Counted from the stretch's first letter, positions 24,027 to 32,526 are shown. The stretch: 54,863 nt of DNA from JAKAXG01 sp035702985 (GCA_035702985.1 DASSZD010000014.1:1-54863); one strand, 5' to 3'. The notes: generated by a model not told the origin, from the sequence alone. Program-made: numbers and translations.

Positions 24027-24551
24027 TGCGCCGACCATCACCATCAGGACGGCGTAGACGGCCGTCATGCGCCACCGCCAGGGGTGGTTGGCCAGCCAGA
24101 ACCGCCGTACGGCCCGTACGTCGAACACCAGAGCCAGCAGGCTGAGGGGGATGCCGATGGCCGGGCTGTCGCCGACGGCCGGGCCGACCAGGGGCACGAG
24201 GACCGGCACCACGATGTAGGTGAACAGGCAGCGCAGCGCCGACAGGGCGATCGATGCGCTGAAGAGCCGGTTTGCGGCGTCGTCGCTGGCCTTCGGGGGG
24301 CCGACGGGCACCCGCAGCACCTTGCGGATGGCGGTCTCGGCCCGGCCGGGGGCGGGAGGGGCGTCGCCGGCGCCGCGGGCCGGGCAGGGGGAGATGGAGG
24401 TCCGGGCCGGGCAAGGGGAGACCGAGGTTCCGTCGACGTCGGCCCTCAGAGCCGGGGCGGAGGTTCCGCCGGCGCCGGCCGTCAGAGCCGTGGTCGCCGT
24501 GCTGTCTCCGCTACCTGCCACGCGCCTTCTCCTCGTCGACCCAGGGCCCAT
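23991..24551 (-). CDS. Hypothetical membrane protein
   Basis: A 186-residue protein. Residues 1-70 are a Gly/Ala/Pro-rich region containing a duplicated S[VI]SPCPAR element. A helix AETAIRKVLRVPVGPPKASDDAANR leads into three hydrophobic segments: LFTYIVVPVLVPLVGPAVG, IGIPLSLLALVF, and after a charged RAVRRFWLANHPWRWRM loop, VYAVLMVMVGALLVIDIVHAV. This is probably a small inner-membrane protein with a cytosolic tail. No enzymatic motif is visible. The ATG at 24549-24551 is used; a shorter form starting later is possible because the N-terminus is low complexity. Confidence 0.6.
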   Translation of the reverse strand: MGPGSTRRRRVAGSGDSTATTALTAGAGGTSAPALRADVDGTSVSPCPARTSISPCPARGAGDAPPAPGRAETAIRKVLRVPVGPPKASDDAANRLFSASIALSALRCLFTYIVVPVLVPLVGPAVGDSPAIGIPLSLLALVFDVRAVRRFWLANHPWRWRMTAVYAVLMVMVGALLVIDIVHAVS

Positions 24552-24858
24552 AAGGTTTCCGGTCTCGACCGTACCGCCTCAACGGCCCCATTGGACAGCG
24601 GCTGTTCGGTCCCCGTCGCCGGGGCCGGCCGCCCCGCCCCGAATCGCACCCGGACCCGCCCCGCCCCGAATCGCACCCGGACCCGCCACGCCGTGCCGTC
24701 ACATCGGGACCCGCAACGCCACGCCCCGCCGTCGCACCCGGACCCGCCACGCCCCGCCGTCACACCCGGACCCGCAACGCCCCGCCTCGCCGTCACACCG
24801 GAACCCCCCCACGCCGCGCCCCGCCGTCACACCGGAACCGGTCCGGCCGCCGGACGCG
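24552..24858. repeat. Gene-free region with degenerate tandem repeats
   Basis: From about 24631 to 24840 the sequence is a run of imperfect units of roughly 26-30 bp built on CACCCGGACCCGCCACGCCCCGCC and variants, with about seven copies. All three plus frames give Pro/Arg/His/Ala low-complexity peptides, so it is not taken as coding. It lies between the 3' end of the EamA gene and the 5' end of the membrane protein gene. Confidence 0.6.
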
Positions 24859-25836
24859 TCAGCCCGAGGCCGGCACCGCCCCGGTGGGCACGGGTGCAGA
24901 GACCGCCGGCGGCCGCCGGCGACGGCGCCGGATCCGGTCATGGCAGACGGCCGCCCCGAGGAGGATGAGCACGGTCCCCACCGGCTCGTACCAGTGCAGC
25001 GGTTCGCCGAGGAAGGCCACGCCCACGATCACCGCGAAGACGGGGACGACGTAGGTGACGCTGCTGGCCACTGCGGGTGGAGCGTTGCGGATCACCTCGA
25101 AGTTCAACATGTAGGCGATCCCGGTACCTAGCGCTCCCAGGGCGGACATGGCCAGGAACGACGTGGCCGGGGCATGGGCCCGGATGTGCCCGAACGCCAC
25201 CCCGAACGGGAGAAGCTGGACAGCCCCGCACAGCACCTGGCCGGTGGCCAGCGCCAGCGGGGGCTCGGCGCCGGCCCGCCCGGTGATGTAGCGGGCCGAG
25301 TACGGGAAACCCAACCCGTAGCAGGTCACAGCGGCCAGACAGGCTCCTATGCCGGCCAGCTGTCCCCCTCCCAGGCCGTTCCACACCCCGAGCACCACCA
25401 GCACCCCGGCCAGGCCCGTCGCCAGCCCGGCCAGCAGTCGGGGATTGGGCCGCTGCGCCCGGAATACGGCCATCGACGCCACCACCGTGGTGAGCGGGGT
25501 GAGGGCGTTGATGAGCCCGGCCAGCACCGCCGATATGTGGGTCTCCCCGAACGAGAACAGGGTGAACGGCAGGCTGCAGAACATCAGGGCCAGCACGAAC
25601 AGGTGGCCCCACGTCCTCAGCCGGCGCGGCGGCCCGACCCGGGCGATGGCGGACAACGCCACCAGGGCCGCCGTCCCGAACAGCAGCCGGAACAGGGCCA
25701 CGTCGACGAACGACACCGCCCGCAGCCCGACCTTGATCCACCAGAACGAACAGCCCCACACGGCGGCCAGCACGAAGAACCAGACCTGCCAGCGCGACCA
25801 CAGGCGGGCGCCCCGGGCAGCATCGGATCCCATCAC
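24859..25836 (-). CDS. EamA/DMT family transporter
   Basis: A 325-residue protein with ten predicted membrane helices in two EamA repeats. The first repeat has FVLAAVWGCSFWWIKVGL, FRLLFGTAALVALSA and INALTPLTTVVASMAVF; the second has ACLAAVTCYGLGFPYSARYI, VTYVVPVFAVIVGVAFLGE and GTVLILLGAAV. The C-terminus is a short Arg-rich cytosolic tail. EamA proteins export amino acids, nucleotide-type metabolites or drugs; specificity cannot be read. Two consecutive ATG codons (25834-25836 and 25831-25833) could start it; a TACCTT seven bases upstream suggests a leaderless message. Confidence 0.9.
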   Translation of the reverse strand: MMGSDAARGARLWSRWQVWFFVLAAVWGCSFWWIKVGLRAVSFVDVALFRLLFGTAALVALSAIARVGPPRRLRTWGHLFVLALMFCSLPFTLFSFGETHISAVLAGLINALTPLTTVVASMAVFRAQRPNPRLLAGLATGLAGVLVVLGVWNGLGGGQLAGIGACLAAVTCYGLGFPYSARYITGRAGAEPPLALATGQVLCGAVQLLPFGVAFGHIRAHAPATSFLAMSALGALGTGIAYMLNFEVIRNAPPAVASSVTYVVPVFAVIVGVAFLGEPLHWYEPVGTVLILLGAAVCHDRIRRRRRRPPAVSAPVPTGAVPASG

Positions 25837-25991
25837 CTAGAAGGTAAGGGGCGGCCCGGCCCGACCGGAAGCAGTTTTCGGACCTGGAGCCTTCCCGGGC
25901 GGAGACGTCTGTCACAACGGGACATCCGTGGCGGTCGAGGCCCGGTATTTCCGTTTGCCCGCCCTCCTTCCGGCCCGGCAAGCTCCTCCCG

Positions 25992-26837
25992 ATGGGGACG
26001 TTCTCCGAGGATGTGATGGTTCGGCCCGAAGGGAACGACCGTTACAGCTGCGAACTGAGCGGCGACTGGGACCTGGTGGCCGTACCGCAGGGGGGAGTGG
26101 TCGCCTCGGTGGCCCTGCGGGCGGCGGCCATGGCGGTGGACGACCCGGCCCAGACACTTCGCACCTGCACGACCGTCTTCGCCGGTCAGGTGGCCGCCGG
26201 CCGCCTGGTGGCCGATGTCAGGGTCCTCAGGAAGGGGCGGTCGGCGACGCAGGTGCTCGCCACCGTGGCCAACGAAGGGGCGGGCGCCGGAGCCACCGTG
26301 GTTGCGGTGTTCGGCGGTTCCCGGCGGGGCCCGTCGTTCGTGGATGTGGCGCCGCCCGAGGTGGCCCCGCCGTCGCAGTGTCGCTCCTACCGGGCCGCCC
26401 CGCCCCCGGGGGTGGACCCGTTGGACCCGCTGCCGTTCTGGGACCGGGTCGAGGGGAGGGCCGCCCTGGGCCACCCGCCGTGGGAGGAGTTCCAGCCGGC
26501 CGGCTCCGACGTGGCCACCTGGCTCAGGTTCGACCATCCGCCGCTCCAGCCCGACGGCTCGCTGGACCCTCTGGCGGTGGTGACACTCGCCGACCGCATG
26601 CCCGGCTGTATCGGGGAGCGCCTGGGCAACCGGGGCCGGCGCTGGTTTGCCCCGAGCGCCGATCTGACGGTCCATCTGCTCGAACCGCTGCGTACCGAGT
26701 GGGTGCTGGCCCATGACCGGGCCCGCTGGGCCGACGACGGCTGGGCGTCGGCAGAGAGCACCCTCTGGGACGAGAACGGCGTCCTCGTCGCCTACGCCAC
26801 CCAGATGATGCTGTTCACCTACCTCCCTGACCGCTGA
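25992..26837 (+). CDS. Acyl-CoA thioesterase-like protein (double hotdog, TesB-like)
   Basis: A 281-residue protein with two hotdog halves. The first has WDLVAVPQGGVVASVALRAA, where the GG...A helix is the hallmark hotdog helix, then RTCTTVFAGQVAAGRLVADV and GRSATQVLATVANEG. The second has VTLADRMPGCIGERLG, SADLTVHLLEPLRTEWVL and WASAESTLWDENGVLVAYATQMML. This is the pattern of actinobacterial thioesterase-family proteins. It probably hydrolyses acyl-CoA in the cytosol. The ATG at 25992 fits the family start. A 38-bp direct repeat starts right at its stop codon. Confidence 0.82.
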   Translation: MGTFSEDVMVRPEGNDRYSCELSGDWDLVAVPQGGVVASVALRAAAMAVDDPAQTLRTCTTVFAGQVAAGRLVADVRVLRKGRSATQVLATVANEGAGAGATVVAVFGGSRRGPSFVDVAPPEVAPPSQCRSYRAAPPPGVDPLDPLPFWDRVEGRAALGHPPWEEFQPAGSDVATWLRFDHPPLQPDGSLDPLAVVTLADRMPGCIGERLGNRGRRWFAPSADLTVHLLEPLRTEWVLAHDRARWADDGWASAESTLWDENGVLVAYATQMMLFTYLPDR

Positions 26838-26928
26838 CCGCCCACCGCTCCCGCCACCCACCGGGTCGCCGGCCGATCGCAAGCTGACGGCCGCCCACCG
26901 CTCCCGCCACCCACCGGGTCGCCGGCCG
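26838..26928. repeat. Exact 38-bp direct repeat downstream of the thioesterase gene
   Basis: Positions 26838-26875 and 26891-26928 are identical over 38 bp and both are preceded by GCTGAC, the first of which contains the TGA stop. The spacing is 53 bp. The unit is Pro/Arg-rich in translation and not coding. It lies between convergent genes, so a termination role is possible. Confidence 0.75.
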
Positions 26929-26935
26929 GGCCGGG

Positions 26936-27877
26936 CTAGAACTGGCTGATCTCCTGAACCGGTCCCATCACGATCAGGGGCCGGGCCGCCGGGTCGATCC
27001 AGCGCAGCACCTCGTCCAGCTCGCCCACCGGGAGGCTGACGGAGCCGTCGGTCGAGCTCCCGGTGTCGGCCTGGAGGAAGATGGCCGACCCGTCGTAGGG
27101 GCGGGCCGGGTCGGTGTTGTAGTCGACCACGGCGAAACTGGGGTAGGGGCGGGGCTCGGTCCATAGGGCCTCGCTGCCGCCCCCGAACGGAGGGGTGGTG
27201 CCGCACCGGACGTGCTGGAAGGTGTTGTAGTCGGGGGACCGGGGATCCTCGTCCCACCAGTCGCCGCAGACCAGCCGGTGGTACGGCTCCTTAACGCCCG
27301 GGTCGGGGGCGTTCCCGTACATGACCGGCCCGATCCCGTAGGCACCGGTGGGTGACGTGCTGTCGCCCTCCACATGGTGGTCGGAGAAGCCGTTGTCCCC
27401 GATCCGGGCCGTCCACGGGCCGTCCACCCGCTGCCAGCAGCCCCCCGAACGTTCCCAGGTCTCTAGGTTGGCCACCGTGTTGGGGTAGCCGCTGGATTCC
27501 ACGGTGATCAGTTGGGAGGCCGACCCGGTGTGGCTCAGGGTGTTCGCCAGGTTGGAGCGGCAGGCGGTGGCGTGCACCGCCTGGGACCCTGCCGCAGTGG
27601 TGGCCGGAGTCGCCCTGGGGCGCGTCACGGGGGTCGGCACCGGGGCCGGCCGGGGCGGCGTGGTCGTGGTGGTCGGGGCGGCGGTGGTCGACGTGGTGGT
27701 CGGGTCGGCGGCCGGGACGGTGACGGTCACGGGGCTGGAGACCGAGGTGCCGGGGCCGACCGAACGGGACGGACGACTCGATCCTCCGCACGCCGATGCC
27801 ACCGCCGCCATGGCCATCAGACCGGTCACGGCCGAGAAACGTCTGCTTCGGAGTCGGGCCGTGTGGTGGGAAGCCAT
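26936..27877 (-). CDS. YkuD (L,D-transpeptidase)-like lipoprotein lacking catalytic residues
   Basis: A 313-residue secreted lipoprotein: signal peptide with lipobox VASAC (Cys30), a long Thr/Pro-rich linker to about residue 100, then a domain resembling actinobacterial YkuD-like proteins (SQLITVESSGYPNTVANLETWE, ARIGDNGFSDHHVEGDSTSPTGAYGIGPVMYGN, YPSFAVVDYNTD, SLPVGELDEVLRWIDPAARPLIVMG). In normal enzymes the equivalents of IFLQADTG and TDGSVSLP carry the catalytic His and the SxGC cysteine; here these are Gln269 and Ser279. The DNA is unambiguous at both codons. The fold seems kept, so it is probably a non-catalytic cell-wall-binding protein or has a changed chemistry. Confidence 0.75.
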   Translation of the reverse strand: MASHHTARLRSRRFSAVTGLMAMAAVASACGGSSRPSRSVGPGTSVSSPVTVTVPAADPTTTSTTAAPTTTTTPPRPAPVPTPVTRPRATPATTAAGSQAVHATACRSNLANTLSHTGSASQLITVESSGYPNTVANLETWERSGGCWQRVDGPWTARIGDNGFSDHHVEGDSTSPTGAYGIGPVMYGNAPDPGVKEPYHRLVCGDWWDEDPRSPDYNTFQHVRCGTTPPFGGGSEALWTEPRPYPSFAVVDYNTDPARPYDGSAIFLQADTGSSTDGSVSLPVGELDEVLRWIDPAARPLIVMGPVQEISQF

Positions 27878-28561
27878 CGATGTCCTGACAAAGCTTCGCT
27901 TTTGCGACAGGCTTCCACGCTATATGCCCTCCGGGCCGGCGTTGTTGGCGGGCGCGGCGGTGGCCGCGAACCGGACCGGCCGGGCTGGCCCGATCGGCCC
28001 GGCTGCCTCCCCGGCGCCTCGGCGCCCCGCCTCTCCCGGCTACTGGCGCCCGGACTCTCCCGGCTGCCGGCGCCCGGCCTCTCCCGGCTGCCGGCGCCCC
28101 GCCCCTCCCCGGCGCCCGGGCCTGCGCCGGCGGCACCGCCCCGGGCGGCGCCCAGCACCCGGGGTCGGCGCCCGGCCCTGCGCCGGCGGTGTCGGCTCCC
28201 GGCCCGCCCCCGTCACCGTAACCGTGCTCTTCGCCGTCACGACCCGGCCGGCCACCGGATCTACTGCCGCAGCAGCCGGCAATTTTTCCGACAAAGGGTC
28301 CCCGCCTCCCGCATCCATCGAACTGGTGGCCGGCGTCCCGGCTGTCGGGTCAGGCCGGCCCGGCTCCGGCGGATCCAACCCACGTACCGGGGCCTGGGCC
28401 GGCGGCTGGCCCCGTCACCCCTCCGAACCGCCGAAACCCGACATACCGGTAAGGCCGGTTAGTCTCTGGGCACAGTAGGGCGGCGGGTGTGACGAGAGTT
28501 GTAACCGGACGTCGACAGGCCAACCGGGCCAGGGCAGATCCCGGGGACAGGGGCTCAGAAG
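27878..28561. other. Long gene-poor region with a 24-bp tandem repeat
   Basis: This 684-bp stretch has no gene I can support. It holds four 24-bp tandem units at 28021-28116 (GGCGCCCGGCCTCTCCCGGC type; in one minus frame they would encode an 8-residue Gly-Arg-Arg-Gln-Pro-Gly-Glu repeat). A 112-codon minus-strand open frame at 28040-28378 ends in these repeats but has weak codon bias and no start signal. The right end presumably carries the promoter of the GGDEF gene; ACCGG-TAAGG-CCGGT at 28446-28460 is a perfect inverted repeat there. Confidence 0.5.
28021..28116. repeat. Four tandem 24-bp units
   Basis: Units 28021-28044, 28045-28068, 28069-28092 and 28093-28116 share the pattern GGCGCCC-G-CCTCTCCCGGCTGCC; units two and three differ by one base. 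The period is a multiple of three, but neither strand gives a convincing protein. Confidence 0.75.
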
Positions 28562-30073
28562 GTGACATACACAGGAGACGATGCGGGTGGCAGGACCGGG
28601 CTCCGGCCTGTCGCCGGGCGCGCTCCGGCCCCGGCGTCCCGATCCCTGGCGGAGTCCGGCGCCCGGCGGGCCATCCTGGCCCTGATGGTCGGCACCACAC
28701 ACGTGTCGGCCCTGCTGGAAGCGGACGGCACGGTGGCCTTCGTCGGGCCCTCCGTGTGGATGATCCTGGGATGGCGCCCGGAGGACCTCATCGGGCGGAA
28801 CTTCTCCGCCTACATCCATCCCGACGATCTGGAGGTGGCGGCCAACGCCTTCGCCGCGGAGGCGGCCCGGCCGGGGACGGCGGGAAGCCTCGACGCCGAC
28901 GCCGACATCGCCGCCGAGTACCGCCTCCGGCACGCCGATGGCAGCTGGGTGCCGTTCGAGCTGCTCCGCAACAACCTCCTGGGCGAGCCGGACATCCGGG
29001 CCGTCCTGGTGACGGGGCGGCCGGTCCGGGCCCGCTACGCCCTGGACCAGGCGCTCGGGGAGCTGGCCTACGACCCCGACAGCATCACCGCCCTGGCCAA
29101 ACTGGTCGACTACCTGGGCCTGCGGCTGCCGGGCACCTGTTCGGCGGTGCTGGTTGCCTCCAACCCGCCCGAATGGGTGGGGGCGGCGGACAGCGGGCCG
29201 CTGGTGGCCGGCCGGGGCCCGTGGGTGGCCGCCCTGGCCAGCGGCGCCCCGACCTACAACCGGATCGGCGAGCCCGGCGTGTTCGACCAATCCGTAGAGA
29301 GGGCCGCCCTGGCGGCGGGCTACCGGGCCTGCTGGTGCGAGCCGCTGCCCATCCGCCGTCCCCGCACCTACGCCTCGGCCATGGGCGGGCTGCCCCTGAC
29401 GCCGGCTGCCCTCGATCCGGTCGGGGTCGACGGGGGGCGCGGCACCGGTCGCGAGGTGTCGGGTTGCCTGGTGGTGTGGTCCAACCGGGACAGCGAACCT
29501 CCGGTGGGCTACCTGGGCGTGATAGAGCGGGTCGGGGGCCTGGCCGATCTGGCCATCAAGAAGCGGTCCGACCGCCAGCGGATGCGCCAGCTGGTGGACT
29601 TCGACCAGCTCACCGGGGCGCTCAGCCGGGCCGGCCTGCGGTCCATGACGGCCGGGTCGGAGAAGGTGCCCCGGACCTGCGTGCTGTTCGACCTGGACGA
29701 TTTCAAGGCGGTGAACGACCGGTACGGCCATTCCGTCGGCGACGAGGTGCTGCGCGCCGCGGTCAAGCGGGTATCGGCGGTGATGCGCTACCAGGACCTG
29801 CTGTGCCGGCTGGGCGGGGACGAGTTCGTGATTCTGGTGGCCGGCGGCGCCGACGGGCACGGTGCGGCGGTGGCCCGGCGGGTCCTCGAGGTGCTGACCC
29901 CGCCCATCCGGGTCGGATCGGTGGAAGCCCAGCTCGGAGCCAGCGTCGGTGTGGCCCCCTACGACCCGGCGGTCCCTCTCGCCACCCTGATAGACCGGGC
30001 CGACAAGGCCATGTTCGCGGCGAAGCGGCACGGCAAGAACGCCTGGGAGCTCTGGACCCCGGCCCCGGTCTGA
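28562..30073 (+). CDS. PAS-GGDEF diguanylate cyclase
   Basis: A 503-residue protein predicted to make cyclic di-GMP from two GTP. Residues about 42-155 form a PAS sensor (VSALLEADGTVAFVGPSV, LGWRPEDLIGRNFSAYIHPDD, EYRLRHADGSWVPFE). Residues about 170-335 are a GAF-like or unassigned sensor region. The GGDEF domain is C-terminal: DFDQLTGALSRAGL, FDLDDFKAVNDRYGHSVGDEVL, and the active loop LGGDEF at 417-422. An RxxD inhibitory site (R409, D412) lies exactly five residues before it, so product inhibition is expected. There is no membrane helix. The GTG at 28562 is used because a nearer ATG with AGGAG is out of frame; a start at Met42 is possible. It heads the c-di-GMP region. Confidence 0.93.
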   Translation: MTYTGDDAGGRTGLRPVAGRAPAPASRSLAESGARRAILALMVGTTHVSALLEADGTVAFVGPSVWMILGWRPEDLIGRNFSAYIHPDDLEVAANAFAAEAARPGTAGSLDADADIAAEYRLRHADGSWVPFELLRNNLLGEPDIRAVLVTGRPVRARYALDQALGELAYDPDSITALAKLVDYLGLRLPGTCSAVLVASNPPEWVGAADSGPLVAGRGPWVAALASGAPTYNRIGEPGVFDQSVERAALAAGYRACWCEPLPIRRPRTYASAMGGLPLTPAALDPVGVDGGRGTGREVSGCLVVWSNRDSEPPVGYLGVIERVGGLADLAIKKRSDRQRMRQLVDFDQLTGALSRAGLRSMTAGSEKVPRTCVLFDLDDFKAVNDRYGHSVGDEVLRAAVKRVSAVMRYQDLLCRLGGDEFVILVAGGADGHGAAVARRVLEVLTPPIRVGSVEAQLGASVGVAPYDPAVPLATLIDRADKAMFAAKRHGKNAWELWTPAPV

Positions 30074-30240
30074 CCCGCCCCGGTCTGACCCCGGCGCCGG
30101 CCCCGGCCTGGCACCCGGCCCGGGCCTGGTCTGACCCCGGCGCCGGCCCCGATCCGACCCCGGCCCCCGTCCGACCCCGGCCCCGGTCCGACCCCGGCGC
30201 CGGCCCCGGCCTGGCGGCCGGCCCGGGCCTGGGACCCGGT
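30062..30240. repeat. GC-rich stop-codon repeat region downstream of the GGDEF gene
   Basis: The stop-codon context CCCCGGTCTGACCC is duplicated and then followed by several imperfect copies of CTGACCCCGGCGCCGGCCCCGG (exact 16-mers at 30085-30100 and 30131-30146). The internal CCGGCGCCGG is self-complementary. The same 16-mer occurs at the stop of the GH18 gene (37266-37281). It may act as a terminator without a U-tract. Confidence 0.65.
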
Positions 30241-30274
30241 CGGGCGGCCGGGCTCTGGTCCAGGCCCGGGGGGT

Positions 30275-30901
30275 CTACAGACCCAGGCTGGCCTGGCGCA
30301 GCCGGGTGACGGCAGCCGGATCGCCGGCCGTCTCCACCCGGGTGGCGGCCTGGCGGCCGAAGGCGAACAGCAGCAGCTCGCCGGGCGGCCCGGTGAGCGT
30401 GACCCGCGGTTCACCGGCCTTGGCGGCCACCTCCCCGTAACCGGGGGCGGCCAGCGTGACGCCCACCGGCGACCGTCGGAACAGCACGCGGGCCATGGTC
30501 TTGAGCCGCGACCACAGCGCCTGTTCGAAACCGGGATCCAGCCAGCGGGGCTCCCAGCCGGGCCCGGCCCGGCGGACATCCTCGAGGTGCACGAAGTACT
30601 CGACGGTGTTGACCGCTTCGTCGACGGCATTGAGGCGCAGGGGGAACGGGGGGCCGGAGCGGACCGTGTCCACCAGCTCGGGCCACGGGCGGCCCCGGAC
30701 GCCGTCCTGCACGTGGCTGGTGTAGCCGGCCAGGGGTTTGATGAGGATCCCCGCCGCGGCGTCCGGGCGCCGTTCCCGGATGACCAGGTGGGCGGCCAGG
30801 TCGGCGGCGGACCAACCCTCGCACAGCGTGGGGGCATCGGGGCCCACCTCGGTGAGCAGGTCGGCGAGTGCTTGGCGTTCGTTGCGTGCGTAGCTGGACA
30901 C
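30275..30901 (-). CDS. TIGR03085-type protein (DinB/mycothiol-dependent maleylpyruvate isomerase N-terminal-like)
   Basis: A 208-residue helical protein with the pattern YARNERQALADLLTEVGPDAPTLCEGWSAADLAAHLVIRERRPDAAAG, LAGYTSHVQDGVR, WPELVDTVRSG and VNTVEYFVHLEDVRRA. The three His (in AAHLV, TSHVQ, FVHLEDVRR) are the metal ligands expected in the DinB-like four-helix bundle. The start is the GTG at 30899-30901 behind GAGGAG; the annotated frame upstream has no similarity. Family members are metal-binding proteins of unclear function in actinomycetes. Confidence 0.85.
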   Translation of the reverse strand: MSSYARNERQALADLLTEVGPDAPTLCEGWSAADLAAHLVIRERRPDAAAGILIKPLAGYTSHVQDGVRGRPWPELVDTVRSGPPFPLRLNAVDEAVNTVEYFVHLEDVRRAGPGWEPRWLDPGFEQALWSRLKTMARVLFRRSPVGVTLAAPGYGEVAAKAGEPRVTLTGPPGELLLFAFGRQAATRVETAGDPAAVTRLRQASLGL

Positions 30902-31074
30902 GGCTCTCCTCGACGCTCGGAGCAGGCTGGCCAGCAACATACCCGCGACCCGGCCGCTACCGTCGGGTGGCGGTCTCCGGTCCGTTGTTCCCGCCCGTCA
31001 AGTGCTCCCGTCCGCCGGCCGATGAGATTGGTGGTCGTCGGAGGTGCCGCGGCCGAGCTGAGCGGGATCTGGTG

Positions 31075-31257
31075 ATGAAGGCTTTTGCGTGCGGGGATGT
31101 GGTGCCGGGTTGCGAGGCCCGCTGGGTCTGCTCCAGCGAGGATGAGATCCTGGCCGCGGTGGCCGGCCACGCCCGGGCCGACCACGGCCTGGTCGAAGTG
31201 CCGGCCAGCCTGGTCGAGCAGGTGCGCAGCCGCATCGTGGATGACGAAGCGGCCTAG
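31075..31257 (+). CDS. DUF1059 family small protein
   Basis: A 60-residue protein matching DUF1059: MKAFACGDVVPGCEARWVCS, SEDEILAAVAGHARADHGL and a C-terminal LVEQVRSRIVDDE helix. The Cys6/Cys13 pair and the central His residues are the usual conserved positions and might bind a metal. The ATG at 31075 follows a weak GGATCTGGTG. It lies 37 bases before the EAL gene and may be co-transcribed with it. Confidence 0.82.
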   Translation: MKAFACGDVVPGCEARWVCSSEDEILAAVAGHARADHGLVEVPASLVEQVRSRIVDDEAA

Positions 31258-31294
31258 CCGGCTCATCCCCGTCGGCTGACGGCGGTCTTCGAGC

Positions 31295-32422
31295 GTGGTG
31301 GCACCGGGTCGTCCGGCCTGGCCGGACCTGTTGCAACGGGCGATCGCCGGCGGCGTGATCACGACGGTGTACCAGCCGATCGTCGACGTGGCGCGCGGCT
31401 GCGTGGTCGGGTACGAGGCGCTGGCCCGATTCGACGGCCAGCCGGTGGCCAACCCGCACGAGTGGTTCGAGGCGGCCCGGGCCCACGGCCTGGCCGCCGA
31501 GCTGGAGGCCGTGGCCCTGCGGTCGGCACTGGCCCACCGCCGGGCCCTCCCGCCGAACTGCTTCCTGAGCGTCAACGTCTCCCCCGATGTCCTCCGCTCC
31601 GGCCCGGTGCGCGCCGTCCTCGATCGCGAGGGTGACCTCGGCGCGCTGGTAGTGGAGCTGACCGAGGACGCCCGGGTGGAGTCGTACCGCGACCTGGAGC
31701 TGGATCTGCGCCGCCTCCGTTCGGCCGGAGCCGTCGTGGCGGTCGACGACGCCGGGGCCGGATACTCCGGTCTCACCCAGCTGCTCAATGTGCGGCCGGC
31801 CATCATCAAGCTGGACCGGCAGCTGATCACCGACATCGACGGCGACGAGGCCAAGCGGGCGCTGGTCGAGCTGATAGGGACCTTCGCCAGCCGCATCGAC
31901 GCCTGGCTGCTGGCCGAGGGGGTGGAGACGGCGGCCGAGCTCGACGTGCTGGCGGCCCTCGGTGTCCCGCTGGTGCAGGGATTCCTCCTGGCCCGCCCGG
32001 CGCCCCCGTGGGGCGGCGTCCCCACCGATCTGGCCGCCCGCCTGATCGGGGCGGCCGCCACCCGGGGCGGTCACACCCTGCGCCAGCTCATGGAGATCGC
32101 CCCTACGGCCCGCGAGCTGACGGCGGCCGGGTCGGTGCTGGCGGCCCGCGACGATCTGGACAGCGTGGTCATGGTGGACGGGTGGGGCCGCCCGGTGGGA
32201 CTGGCCGACCCCACCTCGATAGCTCTGGCTTCACCGACCACCCCCTTGGTGGCCAATGTGGACACCCCCGCCCAGGACGCCGCCCGGCGCAGCCTGACCC
32301 GCCCCAGGCGGGAGCGGTTCCTCCCCATCGTCTGCACCGACAACGCCGGCCGTTACGTCGGGATCGTCCGCATCGAGAGGCTGATCGGGGCGCTGGCCGA
32401 TGCCGTGGCGTCCCAGTCCTAG
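31295..32422 (+). CDS. EAL-domain cyclic-di-GMP phosphodiesterase with CBS-like C-terminus
   Basis: A 375-residue protein. The EAL domain (about residues 20-240) keeps all the catalytic signature residues: GYEALARF with E41-A-L, SVNVSP (N94), VVELTED (E121), VAVDDAGAGYS (D151, D152), IIKLDRQL (K172) and LLAEGVET (E208), ending in QGFLLARP. I therefore predict c-di-GMP hydrolysis to pGpG. Residues 245-375 resemble a pair of CBS motifs (AGSVLAARDDLDSVVMVDGWGRPVGL, PIVCTDNAGRYVGIVRIERL), possibly an adenylate sensor. The GTG start is inferred. It lies upstream of the GT2-EAL gene. Confidence 0.9.
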   Translation: MVAPGRPAWPDLLQRAIAGGVITTVYQPIVDVARGCVVGYEALARFDGQPVANPHEWFEAARAHGLAAELEAVALRSALAHRRALPPNCFLSVNVSPDVLRSGPVRAVLDREGDLGALVVELTEDARVESYRDLELDLRRLRSAGAVVAVDDAGAGYSGLTQLLNVRPAIIKLDRQLITDIDGDEAKRALVELIGTFASRIDAWLLAEGVETAAELDVLAALGVPLVQGFLLARPAPPWGGVPTDLAARLIGAAATRGGHTLRQLMEIAPTARELTAAGSVLAARDDLDSVVMVDGWGRPVGLADPTSIALASPTTPLVANVDTPAQDAARRSLTRPRRERFLPIVCTDNAGRYVGIVRIERLIGALADAVASQS

Positions 32423-32446
32423 CGGCCCCTCTCCGGCGCCCGATGG

Positions 32447-32479
32447 GAGTCTTCCTGATGCCGAAAAACCGGAAGACTC
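32447..32479 (+). promoter_or_regulatory. Perfect 9-bp stem-loop in an A-rich leader
   Basis: GAGTCTTCC (32447-32455) and GGAAGACTC (32471-32479) pair perfectly around a 15-nt loop. It is followed by an A-rich segment and a small AGGG-ACAAA-CCCT hairpin (about 32491-32503). This region, between the EAL gene and the GT2-EAL gene, is much richer in A than its surroundings. No U-tract follows, so a simple terminator is unlikely on the plus strand. Confidence 0.5.
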
Positions 32480-32526
32480 GGAAGAGGAAAAAGGGACAAA
32501 CCCTGCCTAAGCCTGACGGTCGTTGA
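32458..32526 (+). CDS. Possible 22-residue basic leader peptide
   Basis: ATG at 32458 begins MPKNRKTRKRKKGQ and ends after PKPDGR with TGA at 32524-32526; an in-frame ATG at 32443 would add five residues. GGGAG lies eight bases upstream. Eight of 22 residues are Lys or Arg in the first half, and the codons (AAA, AGG, ACT, CAA) are unlike neighbours. The start lies in the loop of the hairpin at 32447-32479. It could be a leader peptide or simply part of a structured RNA. Confidence 0.25.
   Translation: MPKNRKTRKRKKGQTLPKPDGR

Noticed and set aside
24631..24840. CRISPR-like array
   Set aside because: Units are imperfect, directly adjacent and without unique spacers; no cas genes are present.
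27890..27903. AAAGC-TTC-GCTTT hairpin upstream of the YkuD-like gene as a terminator
   Set aside because: Stem of only five mostly A-T pairs with no adequate U-tract; probably chance.
28040..28378. 112-codon minus-strand open frame with an 8-residue repeat
   Set aside because: Weak codon bias, no ribosome site, and mostly formed by the 24-bp tandem repeat; not enough to call a gene.
29959..32061. 700-codon minus-strand open frame
   Set aside because: Antisense to the GGDEF 3' end and EAL gene; only the part that shifts frame at 30275-30901 is a real gene.
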